Assembly (NCBI GenBank): GCA_021647145.1 | Contig: JAKIVF010000058.1 | Location: forward strand, 1 to 21,389 | DNA length: 21,389 nucleotides | Source: Methylococcaceae bacterium | GTDB lineage: Bacteria > Pseudomonadota > Gammaproteobacteria > Methylococcales > Methylomonadaceae | Direction of reading: 5' to 3' | Shown here: positions 1-7,038 of the stretch, in pieces | Layout of the letters: each line of letters begins with the position of its first letter | Numbering within the stretch: the stretch's first letter is position 1 | Notes under the pieces: generated by a model | What the model was told of the DNA's origin: nothing | The model's database searches: none | Seen by the model: only the letters and a program-made list of their open reading frames with translations | Program-made: the position numbers and the translations under genes

Positions 1-1
1 C

Positions 2-274
2 CCTGGCTGTATTGCTTTTACAAATAATAATAATAGGGTTAAAGCAATTGCAAGTTATGGATTCAGTCGGCCTGATATACCTAAGGCATTTCCTACAATC
101 TCATCAGCTAATACCGGATGGAGAGGGTTTGGAAAATTTGTTCAAGCTGATAAAATGATAAAAGTATTTATGTTAAGTTCGTTTGATAAATATTGGATTC
201 CATTAAAGGGTTATTATAAAATTAACACACACCCTCCTTACTCGGAGAAAATTGAAGCACTTCCAGGTTGGTAG
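2..274 (+). CDS. C-terminal fragment of an unidentified protein, possibly membrane glycosyltransferase periplasmic domain
   Basis: The reading frame is open from the window edge to a TAG stop at 272-274, giving the last 90 residues of a protein whose start lies outside the window. The fragment has no membrane segment. It contains the pattern SRPDIPKAF followed by NTGWRGFGKF and then an alternating hydrophobic stretch, as in a beta-rich domain. I associate an RPD(V/I)-x(n)-SGWR pattern with the extracytoplasmic C-terminal domains of some PMT/ArnT-like membrane glycosyltransferases. That would suit the glycan cassette downstream, but it is recollection of a pattern and not a confirmed family match. 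The next gene starts 241 bases further on, so it is probably a separate unit. Confidence 0.5.
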   Translation, partial: PGCIAFTNNNNRVKAIASYGFSRPDIPKAFPTISSANTGWRGFGKFVQADKMIKVFMLSSFDKYWIPLKGYYKINTHPPYSEKIEALPGW

Positions 275-515
275 TTGCCAGTTTCAGTTAAAAATAGGTA
301 GGTTGGACTGCCGTCTCTTTGGTAACACAACACTACTTTATAAGATGTTAGATTAACGATAAAGCTGTCAACCTACGTTAATTTAATACTTGATAAAGTA
401 TCAATTAAACCAAGTTGGTTTTAGAAGTGTTAAACTAAGAAACGTGTAGGAATAATCCTCAAGATTATGAATAAAATCAAAACTAAAGTTTTTAAAATGG
501 GCGTTATTTAAAGCA
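275..515. promoter_or_regulatory. Intergenic region with two small palindromes ahead of the glycan cassette
   Basis: There is no gene here. Two inverted repeats stand out: ATACTT-N4-AAGTAT (386-401) and the near-perfect palindrome AAACCAAGTTGGTTT (407-421), 95 bases before the glycosyltransferase start. They could be operators for the cassette, or chance in AT-rich DNA. I could not place a convincing sigma70 promoter. Confidence 0.25.
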
Positions 516-1481
516 ATGAAAAAAAAGACAAATTCTTTATTTTTAAGTTTTGTTGTACCAGTTATGGATGAAGAGCAAACATTAGATGCTCTTTTTCAAG
601 GTATTAAAAATACATTATATAAATTAGATAATACTATCCAATTTGAAGTGGTTTTTATTGATGACGGTAGTACGGATAAATCTTGGGAGACCATGTCCGT
701 TTTAGTAAAAAAAAATCCTAGTATCATTAAAGCAATAAAATTACGGCGTAATTTTGGTAAAGCCCATGCACTTTCATGTGGTTTTAAAATTTGCTCCGGT
801 GATGTTGTTTTTACCATGGATGCTGATTTACAAGATGCCCCAGGTGAAATCCCTAAGTTTTTAGAAAAAATTGAGCAAGGGTATGATGTAGTATCAGGCT
901 GGAAAAGTAATCGCCAAGATCCATTATCCAAAACATTACCTTCAAAATTATTTAATAAAATAACAGCCAAATTAACGGGTATTCCATTACATGACTTTAA
1001 CTGTGGCTTTAAAGCATATAAAAAGGAAGTCTTGGAAGGAATAAAAATTTATGGTGAATTACATCGCTATATCCCCGTTTTGGCACAAGAACTTGGTTTT
1101 ACCAATACAGAAGTTAGTGTAAAACATAATAAACGTGAATTCGGTGTGTCTAAATATGGCTGGGAGCGTTATACACGAGGATTAGTGGATTTACTAACAG
1201 TACTGGCAACAACACGTTATCTTACGAAACCAGGACATTTGTTTGGCGGCTTAGGTATTGGAGCAGCACTGAGTGGTTCACTTATATTAGGTTATTTAGG
1301 TATACTTTGGTTTATGGGGCTTGGTCCTATTGGAACCCGGCCTCTATTTTTTATTGGTATATTACTGGTCATTCTCTCCATCCAAATGATTTCATTGGGA
1401 TTATTAGCAGAGCTCATTACCCGCCATAATGATTCGGGGCCAACGGATAACGTAATTTCTGAAAAACAGGGGTTTGAGTAA
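516..1481 (+). CDS. GT2 family polyprenyl-phosphate glycosyltransferase (GtrB/DPM1-like)
   Basis: This enzyme is predicted to transfer a sugar from a nucleotide donor to undecaprenyl phosphate on the cytoplasmic face of the inner membrane, giving a lipid-linked sugar for surface glycan or lipid modification. The GT-A fold fills about residues 8-235. It shows the N-terminal strand SFVVPVMDEE, the nucleotide-binding VVFIDDGSTD (46-54) and the DADLQD motif (102-107) whose aspartates bind the metal and donor. Two membrane segments follow (about 243-270 and 277-302), the usual layout of the bacterial GtrB/ArnC/YkoT group at about 320 residues. The stop overlaps the next start by one base (TAATG), so it is co-translated with a methyltransferase. 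The ribosome binding site is weak. The sugar cannot be read from the sequence. Confidence 0.9.
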   Translation: MKKKTNSLFLSFVVPVMDEEQTLDALFQGIKNTLYKLDNTIQFEVVFIDDGSTDKSWETMSVLVKKNPSIIKAIKLRRNFGKAHALSCGFKICSGDVVFTMDADLQDAPGEIPKFLEKIEQGYDVVSGWKSNRQDPLSKTLPSKLFNKITAKLTGIPLHDFNCGFKAYKKEVLEGIKIYGELHRYIPVLAQELGFTNTEVSVKHNKREFGVSKYGWERYTRGLVDLLTVLATTRYLTKPGHLFGGLGIGAALSGSLILGYLGILWFMGLGPIGTRPLFFIGILLVILSIQMISLGLLAELITRHNDSGPTDNVISEKQGFE

Positions 1482-2110
1482 TGGCAAAATCGCCAATTGT
1501 TGAAGACGGTTTAGTCGTAGGTACTGCCTCAAATAAATACGAAAGTAAAAACCCTATTTCTCAATATTTATTACGTCAATTTGATCAAAGCATTGCTGAT
1601 TTAGTACAGCAAGCCAAACCAAAAACAGTGCTTGAAATAGGCTGTGGCGAAGGTCATGTGACAAATATTATACTAAAAAACTCTGAGGCAACTATTCAAG
1701 CATTCGATATATCACAAACTATTGTAGATATTGCAAAAAGCTCAATAGAATCACCTCGAGTTGATTTTCAACAGTTTAATATTTATGATTTAACAGAAAA
1801 ACAGACAGCAGATTTAGTCGTCTGTTGTGAAGTCTTAGAACACTTGGAAACGCCTGAAACTGCCCTACAACGGCTTGCAGAAAAAGCGGCTCCTTATGCC
1901 ATTATAAGTGTACCAAGAGAACCTATTTGGCGGATGCTGAATTTTATTCGTGGCGTGTATATTACAGATTTTGGGAATAGTCCAGGTCATATAAAACATT
2001 GGTCACAAAAAGGCTTTATTCAGTTTGTCGAACAACAATTTGAAATTGTTAGTGTAAAAGCGCCATTGCCATGGACAGTTTTACTTGTAAAATCTAAACA
2101 ATTTAACTGA
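1481..2110 (+). CDS. Class I SAM-dependent methyltransferase
   Basis: A soluble methyltransferase of 209 residues. Motif I is VLEIGCGEGHVTNII (50-64), with the glycine-rich SAM-binding loop. AFDIS (74-78) is the acidic motif after strand 2, and LVVCCEVLEHLE fits the motif at strand 4. This is the Methyltransf_11/UbiG-like fold. The C-terminal half has GHIKHWS, typical of relatives found in polysaccharide and lipid loci. The gene lies between a polyprenyl-phosphate glycosyltransferase and an AglD-like membrane protein, with a 1-base overlap before it and a 4-base gap after it. The substrate is therefore probably a glycan or lipid intermediate, but it cannot be named from sequence. Confidence 0.88.
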   Translation: MAKSPIVEDGLVVGTASNKYESKNPISQYLLRQFDQSIADLVQQAKPKTVLEIGCGEGHVTNIILKNSEATIQAFDISQTIVDIAKSSIESPRVDFQQFNIYDLTEKQTADLVVCCEVLEHLETPETALQRLAEKAAPYAIISVPREPIWRMLNFIRGVYITDFGNSPGHIKHWSQKGFIQFVEQQFEIVSVKAPLPWTVLLVKSKQFN

Positions 2111-2114
2111 TACT

Positions 2115-3023
2115 TTGCTAAAGAAACTGCTCACCTATCTGGGCTCTATTATTGCAATAATTTCTCTGGTTTTTGTTGCTCAACAATTAGTTGAAAATTG
2201 GCAAAAGGTTGGCCCATATCAATTTACAACCCAATCAATTAGTATTATATTCTTAGGAATCATCGGTTACTGCATTGCTTGCTATTTGCTTTCTGCAGCA
2301 TGGTATAAAATTCTGGCTTCGCTATGTTCTAGTCCTATATCTGCCGAAGGTATAAAGTCTATTTATGCTCGCAGCCAGATAGCAAAATATATACCGGGTA
2401 ATGTGATGCAAATTGCTGGACGACATATTTTAACTCGTCGTTTAGGTATAGGACATAAGCTACTTGCTATTGCAAGCTTAACCGAAATTGTTGGACTGGT
2501 CATGGCTTCATGTACATTAACTGTTATTGGGAGTGTTATTTTTGGACTGTGGGAGAGTTACATCAACCAACAGCAGCTATTGGATGGAGTGTTTACCTTA
2601 TGTATTATTTTGTCACTCATTCCCATAATACGTTATTTTGTCATTAAGTTTATTCCTATAAGTAGACCTTACCTTAATAACCCCTCTTTGTTTTTAGCTT
2701 TTTTTATAGTTTATCTAAAATACGTGGTGTTTTTTATTATTGTGGGAACAATACTTGTAGGTCTTGTGTATCAACTAGATGGCGAGTTAAGTATCTATCA
2801 AATAGCTGCAATTATCGCCACTTTTTCAGTTTCGTGGTTGCTTGGTTTTATTACACCAGGTGCGCCTTCTGGAATTGGGATTAGAGAAACTATACTAGTG
2901 GTTTCTTTGGATAAAATTTTGTTAGGGAGTACGGGTGTATTAATTGCAATTCTTTTTAGGGTAATTACCGTAGGGGGTGATGTTTTGTTTTTTAGTATTG
3001 CAGGTAGAAAATCTATATCCTAA
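2115..3023 (+). CDS. Lysylphosphatidylglycerol synthase TM-region/AglD-like (UPF0104) membrane protein
   Basis: An integral membrane protein of 302 residues with about eight hydrophobic helices. It matches the LPG_synthase_TM/UPF0104 group in its overall plan and in motifs such as RSQIAKYIPGNVMQIAGRH (about 86-104) and the late TPGAPSGIGIRE segment (about 248-259), the conserved core of that family. Members act in, or are proposed to help, lipid or glycolipid transfer across membranes. The start is TTG at 2115: no ATG or GTG lies in frame between the methyltransferase stop and this point, and the 4-base gap supports coupling. With its two upstream neighbours it forms a small lipid-linked-sugar modification cassette. 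The exact activity is unknown. Confidence 0.82.
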   Translation: MLKKLLTYLGSIIAIISLVFVAQQLVENWQKVGPYQFTTQSISIIFLGIIGYCIACYLLSAAWYKILASLCSSPISAEGIKSIYARSQIAKYIPGNVMQIAGRHILTRRLGIGHKLLAIASLTEIVGLVMASCTLTVIGSVIFGLWESYINQQQLLDGVFTLCIILSLIPIIRYFVIKFIPISRPYLNNPSLFLAFFIVYLKYVVFFIIVGTILVGLVYQLDGELSIYQIAAIIATFSVSWLLGFITPGAPSGIGIRETILVVSLDKILLGSTGVLIAILFRVITVGGDVLFFSIAGRKSIS

Positions 3024-3071
3024 TAAATACTATATCTCAATAACAAGGTACCCATTCAAAAGAAACTTTTT

Positions 3072-4043
3072 TTAAGGTGACCAAGCTGGTTCTCGAACTT
3101 CATTACTTTTAATCGTAAGATTCTGTTGATTTTTCCCGTCAACAGAAACTGTTGAAAGTAAATTTTTATTACCTTTTCCAGAGACGTATAAAACCTTTTC
3201 TCCATCAGGTGAAAAACTTGGTGATTCGTCCCATTTTCCTGTTGTTAATAGATTTATAGTACCGCTAGCTAAATCCATCACTGCTATTTTAAAAGCATTA
3301 TTTTTTGCATGCACCATTGCTATCTTTTTTCCATCGGCAGAAAAATCAGCTCCAGCGTTATAATTCCCTTTAAAAGTTAAACGACTTGATTTACCCCCAG
3401 TACTAGGAACTTTATATAACTGGGGTGTTCCGGTTTGATCTGAGGTATATACGATCATTGAACCATCAGGTGACCAAGCAGGTTCAGTTGCAATGCTTTT
3501 GATGTTTGTTACTTTTTTTAAAGAGAGGTCTACAAGATTTAAAACATATATGTTTGGACTACCATCTTTAGAAAGTGTAAGAGCTAATTGAGATCCATCG
3601 GGCGAGAAAGAAGGTGAGCTATTAATTCCCTTAAAAAAAGCCACTTTTGTCCTCTTTCCTGTTAACAGTGTTTGAATAAAAACCCCAGAGTGCCTGTTTT
3701 CAAAAGAAACATAAGCAATCTTTTTTCCATTGGGTGACCAAGCAGGAGACATAATTGGTTCAGATGAAGATGCAATAATTTTAGGATTTGTGCTGTCTAC
3801 ATTTGCTACAACAAGTTGATATAGCTTTTTCTTTTTTGATTTAGTCGTTGTAACAAAAACAAGATGAGAGCCTGGTTTATTTTTTGTCAATTCAGAGGTG
3901 CCTGAATAAGCAAAAACTTCTATTTCTTTATCAATTGTTTGCTTATTTATTACTACTTTTTGTCTTTTTTCTTTTACTGGACTACAACCAATCAAAAAGA
4001 TAGAGCTTACGGTGAAAAGTAACGCTATTTTTTTAAATCTCAC
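3072..4043 (-). CDS. TolB-like beta-propeller lipoprotein lacking the TolB N-terminal domain
   Basis: A 323-residue protein on the minus strand. The N-terminus is a lipoprotein signal with lipobox LIGC (Cys20), so it should be lipid-anchored. After a lysine-rich linker, about residues 58-323 hold six PD40/WD40-like blades with the TolB signature repeated: MSPAWSPNGKKIAYVSF, PSFSPDGSQLAL, EPAWSPDGSMIVYTSD, DFSADGKKIAMV, PSFSPDGEKVLYVSG and a final REPAWSP. Residue for residue this resembles the TolB propeller, but TolB has a separate N-terminal domain of well over 100 residues and is not usually a lipoprotein. No tol or pal gene is nearby, so I read it as a TolB-propeller paralogue. The start is GTG (4041-4043), with AGAGG nine bases upstream. 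Confidence 0.85.
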   Translation of the reverse strand: MRFKKIALLFTVSSIFLIGCSPVKEKRQKVVINKQTIDKEIEVFAYSGTSELTKNKPGSHLVFVTTTKSKKKKLYQLVVANVDSTNPKIIASSSEPIMSPAWSPNGKKIAYVSFENRHSGVFIQTLLTGKRTKVAFFKGINSSPSFSPDGSQLALTLSKDGSPNIYVLNLVDLSLKKVTNIKSIATEPAWSPDGSMIVYTSDQTGTPQLYKVPSTGGKSSRLTFKGNYNAGADFSADGKKIAMVHAKNNAFKIAVMDLASGTINLLTTGKWDESPSFSPDGEKVLYVSGKGNKNLLSTVSVDGKNQQNLTIKSNEVREPAWSP

Positions 4044-4217
4044 AACAAAGAGCCTCTAAAAATATTAAATTTTAATAAATATAATTTTAGGTAGAATGAA
4101 AAAAAACTGCCCAAAATCAAAGAATACCTTATCATACTGCTGTTATAGAGTGGACTAAATTTTAGTGTCTTATTTCTTACAAGAAATGTTAAAAAACAAC
4201 TATGCGGAGCATACTAA

Positions 4218-4847
4218 GTGACAGAACTAAAAGAACAATCAATAGAAACCTTCCTTGATGAGCTAGCAAGCAAACAGGCAACACCAGGAGGAGGAAGTGC
4301 TGCAGCAGTAATTGGAGCACAGTCTGCTGCGCTCATTAGCATGGTCTGTAATTTAACCATAGGGAAACCAAAATATAGTGAAGTAGAAAAGGATATGAAA
4401 ACTTTGTTACAACAATCAGAAGATTTACGAACAGAATTAACTGGAATGATTAAAGCTGATGTTGATGTGTTTGATAAACTAATGTCTTGTTATGGTTTGC
4501 CAAAAGAAACAGAGCAGGAAAAAACGAATAGAAGTGAAAAAATACAGAGAGTATTAAAAGAAGCAACCCTTGTCCCTCTGGAATGTGCAAAAGCTTGTGC
4601 CCAGTTAATTAAATTAAGCCGAATCGCTGCAGAAAAGGGTAATGTCGGGGTCATTAGTGATGCTGGCGTTGCTGTAATGGCGGGTTATGGCGCACTAAAA
4701 AGCGCAGCACTTAATGTCTATATTAATACAGGTAGTATTAAAGATAAAAAGTTTGCTACAGAAAAACTTGCAGAATTAAAGCAAATCATTAATGGTGTAG
4801 ATATTGAAGCAGAAGAAATTTATCAAATTGTTAAATCGAAATTGTAA
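4218..4847 (+). CDS. fchA: FchA-type methenyltetrahydrofolate cyclohydrolase (cyclodeaminase/cyclohydrolase family)
   Basis: A 209-residue cytoplasmic enzyme of the FTCD_C family. It opens with the family signature ATPGGGSAAAVIGAQSAAL (21-39) and SMVCNLTIGKPKY (41-53), and has the helical layout with DVDVFDKLM and the late NVGVISDAGVA segment. In bacteria, stand-alone members are methenyl-H4F cyclohydrolase (FchA), which interconverts methenyl-H4F and 10-formyl-H4F, often partnered with MtdA and Ftl in methylotrophs. Others act as formimino-H4F cyclodeaminase in histidine or purine fermentation, and no such genes are seen here. The start is GTG at 4218, with GGAG (4206-4209) eight bases upstream. 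It appears monocistronic. Confidence 0.82.
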   Translation: MTELKEQSIETFLDELASKQATPGGGSAAAVIGAQSAALISMVCNLTIGKPKYSEVEKDMKTLLQQSEDLRTELTGMIKADVDVFDKLMSCYGLPKETEQEKTNRSEKIQRVLKEATLVPLECAKACAQLIKLSRIAAEKGNVGVISDAGVAVMAGYGALKSAALNVYINTGSIKDKKFATEKLAELKQIINGVDIEAEEIYQIVKSKL

Positions 4848-4879
4848 AAGGTAAGACAGAAATTTAAGAAAATATAGGG

Positions 4880-4908
4880 TTGACGAAAATTACAAATAAC
4901 AGTAAAAT
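4880..4908 (+). promoter_or_regulatory. Sigma70-like promoter of the tRNA cluster
   Basis: TTGACG (4880-4885), a spacer of exactly 17 bases, then TAAAAT (4903-4908). This is close to consensus and ends about 56 bases before the first tRNA, as expected for a tRNA operon with a short leader. Confidence 0.75.
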
Positions 4909-4964
4909 TCTATATCTTCACTGCTGGGTCGATCAAGACATGGCATGAAAGAAGGTTATAAGAT

Positions 4965-5041
4965 CGGGGTATAGCGCAGTTTGGTAGCGCGCCTGCTTTG
5001 GGAGCAGGATGTCGGGGGTTCGAATCCCTCTACCCCGACCA
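4965..5041 (+). tRNA. tRNA-Pro (anticodon UGG)
   Basis: A complete cloverleaf of 77 bases. The acceptor stem CGGGGTA pairs with TACCCCG, followed by discriminator A and encoded CCA (5039-5041). The D-arm contains GCGCAGTTTGGTAGCGC. The anticodon stem CCTGC/GCAGG holds the loop TTTGGGA with TGG at 4999-5001. The T-arm is GGGGGTTCGAATCCCTC. First of three tRNAs behind one promoter. Confidence 0.96.
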
Positions 5042-5048
5042 AAAGTTT

Positions 5049-5125
5049 GCGCTTGTAGCTCAGCTGGATAGAGCATCGGCCTTCTAAGCCGAGGGTCGCA
5101 GGTTCGACTCCTGCCAAGCGTGCCA
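5049..5125 (+). tRNA. tRNA-Arg (anticodon UCU)
   Basis: A complete 77-base cloverleaf. The acceptor stem GCGCTTG pairs with CAAGCGT (the first pair is G-U), then discriminator G and encoded CCA. The anticodon stem TCGGC/GCCGA holds the loop CTTCTAA with anticodon TCT. The T-arm is GCAGGTTCGACTCCTGC. It is only 7 bases after tRNA-Pro and must be co-transcribed. Confidence 0.96.
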
Positions 5126-5144
5126 TTTTCTTTCTTAATATTAT

Positions 5145-5221
5145 GGTGGGCGTAGCTCAGTTGGTAGAGTCCCGGATTGTGATTCCGGTTGTCGCGGGTT
5201 CAAGCCCCGTCGCCCACCCCA
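5145..5221 (+). tRNA. tRNA-His (anticodon GUG)
   Basis: The acceptor stem GTGGGCG (5146-5152) pairs with CGCCCAC, then discriminator C and encoded CCA (5219-5221). The extra 5' G at 5145 is the genomically encoded G-1 that pairs with C73, the identity element of histidine tRNA. The anticodon stem CCGGA/TCCGG holds the loop TTGTGAT with GTG. It closes a Pro-Arg-His cluster, a reshuffled version of the Arg-His-Leu-Pro group of enteric bacteria. No Leu tRNA is present here. Confidence 0.96.
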
Positions 5222-5579
5222 TGTATTTTAATACCTTCTACGAGTCAAGAATCTTTCATATCTTTATTTACAACTCTTTTTTATAATCCAGCAATAGCTT
5301 AATTTATGTCCTGACGCTTTTTTTCGCTGCCATTGTTTATATTAAGTACTTCAGCTTTTAAAAGGAAGAGTTTTTACTAGAAACGTGAGGGAGTTTTATT
5401 TGTAAACTATTGTATAAGAATGGGAAAGTGAGGTTTTTTTTATACTTATAGTAACTCTGTATTTATTAAGTGATTAATAGTTAAGAAACATTCAGTCTTC
5501 CTATGGTAAGATTGTTTCATGCTTACATATTTGTGATGCATAAAACCAAAATAATTATCTATACGAGGAAAAATCTATT
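5222..5579. other. Gene-free AT-rich gap after the tRNA cluster
   Basis: 358 bases with no plausible coding sequence on either strand. No GC-rich terminator hairpin follows tRNA-His, only loose T-runs such as the one near 5276-5282. The last part carries the leader of the following gene, with ribosome binding site GAGGAA at 5565-5570, nine bases before its ATG. I could not place a convincing promoter. Confidence 0.4.
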
Positions 5580-5993
5580 ATGGGTTTATTGAAAAAAGTA
5601 TCTTTAGCGTTATTCATTAGTATTGCAATGCTTGCAACTGCTCCTTCTGTAATAGCTAAACCAATGGGAAAAATTGAAAATAAAAGCCCTGCAGAAACAG
5701 TTGTGGATATTGATAAGACTCTTGAGATCTCAGCAGAGACTATGAAAGCTATTGAAGACGATGCTGAAAAAGATACAGTAATGAAGATGTTTAAGTCTAC
5801 AAAACAGCAAGCTAAGGAAATTGAAAGTACTGTGACTTATAGTATTCGTGAAAAAGCTTTAGGAAGACTAGGTAAAGCACGTTTAGCGTATAAAAAAGGT
5901 AAGGATAAAGCTGAAGTATTAGAGTTAATGAAAAAAGCTGATGATACTTTTAAAGAACTTAAAGCTAGATACCATGGCTTTGATGGAAGTTAA
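5580..5993 (+). CDS. Small exported alpha-helical protein, function unknown (possibly cytochrome b562-like)
   Basis: A 137-residue protein with a clear Sec signal peptide (MGLLKKVSLALFISIAML...SVIA, cleavage about residue 26). The mature part is about 111 charged residues predicted to be almost wholly helical, in roughly four amphipathic helices. I do not recognise it as a named family. It has a Met two residues after the predicted cleavage site (Met29) and a His near the C-terminus (RYHGF). That loosely recalls the Met/His ligand layout of periplasmic cytochrome b562, whose mature length is about 106, but helix spacing does not align well and this is speculation. There are no cysteines, so there is no heme c and no disulfide. 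The ribosome binding site GAGGAA is well placed and a strong terminator follows 28 bases after the stop. Confidence 0.8.
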   Translation: MGLLKKVSLALFISIAMLATAPSVIAKPMGKIENKSPAETVVDIDKTLEISAETMKAIEDDAEKDTVMKMFKSTKQQAKEIESTVTYSIREKALGRLGKARLAYKKGKDKAEVLELMKKADDTFKELKARYHGFDGS

Positions 5994-6020
5994 ATACAAA
6001 TTGGTTTATCTTTTGTAAAT

Positions 6021-6067
6021 AAAAAATGGGTTTTTAGCTTAATGTAAGTTATGAACCCATTTTTTTT
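6021..6067. terminator. Bidirectional rho-independent terminator
   Basis: A perfect 12-base inverted repeat (6021-6032 with 6054-6065, core ATGGGTT/AACCCAT) has an A-run on its left arm and a T-run on its right, extending to 6067. It lies between converging genes (stop at 5993 on +, stop at 6085 on -), so it can end transcription from both sides. Confidence 0.9.
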
Positions 6068-6084
6068 CAGCTTTAAAATTTAAT

Positions 6085-6474
6085 TTATTTCACAAAACAT
6101 TGTGATTCAGCATGTGTATCAGCTTCCTTAAGAAGTGCTCTCAAGTCTTTGGCATGCTTTGGATCTCGAAAAGCAGCACCATTTTCACCGGGTGTTTTCT
6201 TTAAATATGAAAAAGTTTTAGCACTTTCATATTCTTCAAAAGTCATTTTTTCTGCAATTTTATCTATTTTGCAACCGCAAGCATATTGATTTATGTAATT
6301 AAGACCGCCATGTTTAGCAACACAATTTAAAACATATTCAACTCGATCACGAGTAGGAAAGTCATTAACTTTACTTGTTTCAACAGCTTTTTCTGTTATT
6401 TTTTTTGGTTCAGTTGTTGTGCATCCGACTAGTAAAACTGATATGCTGATGGATAAAACTAGTTTATTTTTCAT
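6085..6474 (-). CDS. Small lipoprotein with a conserved-looking cysteine motif, function unknown
   Basis: A 129-residue protein. A lipoprotein signal ends in lipobox LVGC (Cys18), followed by TTTEPKK. After a short linker the globular part (about 40-129) has Cys51, a CGC pair (Cys66 and Cys68) and Cys126. This gives four cysteines that could form two disulfides or bind a metal, but it is not a CxxCH heme c motif. Segments YVLNCVAKHGGLNY, KIDKIAEKMTFEEYESAKTF and GENGAAFRDPKHAKDL look like a conserved domain. I recall similar small proteins near periplasmic quinoprotein dehydrogenase genes but cannot confirm it. It lies 79 bases downstream of a second lipoprotein in the same direction and ends at the shared terminator. 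Confidence 0.8.
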   Translation of the reverse strand: MKNKLVLSISISVLLVGCTTTEPKKITEKAVETSKVNDFPTRDRVEYVLNCVAKHGGLNYINQYACGCKIDKIAEKMTFEEYESAKTFSYLKKTPGENGAAFRDPKHAKDLRALLKEADTHAESQCFVK

Positions 6475-6553
6475 ATGATTGTTTTCCTGTAAAACAGTTA
6501 AGTGAAAGAAGATACCCTATGTTTTTTATTGGGTATTTGAAAAATTTAGATGG

Positions 6554-7021
6554 TTATTCTTCAACTGCGAAATCGACGATTTGCCTAAGAGTACTATTCA
6601 TTTGTTTAGAAAAAAAATTGAGGTCTTTGTTTTCTGTATCAATTGGCAGCAAATGTGTTTTTACAATAGTTCTGTCTTTAAATTTATAAACAACAATATT
6701 GCAGGGCATATAGCTAACAGCATGTGGAGACATCACTAGTAATGATTTAGCATGGGTTAAATTACAAAATTGTATTGTGTCATAATCTGGAAAGTTTTTT
6801 GTTCCTCTATCACGAATAACTTTACCGACTCTACTATGGCCTGTTATTCGGAAGTTATGTTCTGTAATTGCAATTTCTAGTTCAGCGAGCACATCATCAT
6901 ATGGCTTTTGTGTTTTTGCTTGATAATAATGAATTGTTGTACTGCTAGTAGATTTAGGTTGCTGAGAAGTGCAACTTATAATAAATAGCAGGATTGAAAA
7001 AGTGAATATTCTAATTAACAT
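6554..7021 (-). CDS. DUF302-domain lipoprotein
   Basis: A 155-residue protein. The N-terminal signal MLIRIFTFSILLFIISC ends in a lipobox (Cys17), so it is a lipoprotein. About residues 40-150 match the DUF302 pattern: PYDDVLAELEIAITEHNFRI, then TIQFCNLTHAKSLL, then MPCNIVVYKFKDRTIVKTH. DUF302 is a small alpha/beta domain of unknown function, often exported, found in many proteobacteria including sulfur and methane oxidisers. Its start is only 17 bases from the divergent mobA start, so promoters for the two must overlap or sit inside the opposite gene. It is probably co-transcribed with the cysteine-containing lipoprotein below it. Confidence 0.82.
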   Translation of the reverse strand: MLIRIFTFSILLFIISCTSQQPKSTSSTTIHYYQAKTQKPYDDVLAELEIAITEHNFRITGHSRVGKVIRDRGTKNFPDYDTIQFCNLTHAKSLLVMSPHAVSYMPCNIVVYKFKDRTIVKTHLLPIDTENKDLNFFSKQMNSTLRQIVDFAVEE

Positions 7022-7038
7022 AGGTAAATCTTAACATT

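Noticed and set aside
596..970. 124-codon minus-strand frame inside the glycosyltransferase gene
   Set aside because: Antisense shadow of a clear GT2 gene, no recognisable domain.
4965..5221. tRNA cluster as an integration site for a genomic island
   Set aside because: No integrase, no repeat of a tRNA 3' end and no change in base composition was seen next to it.
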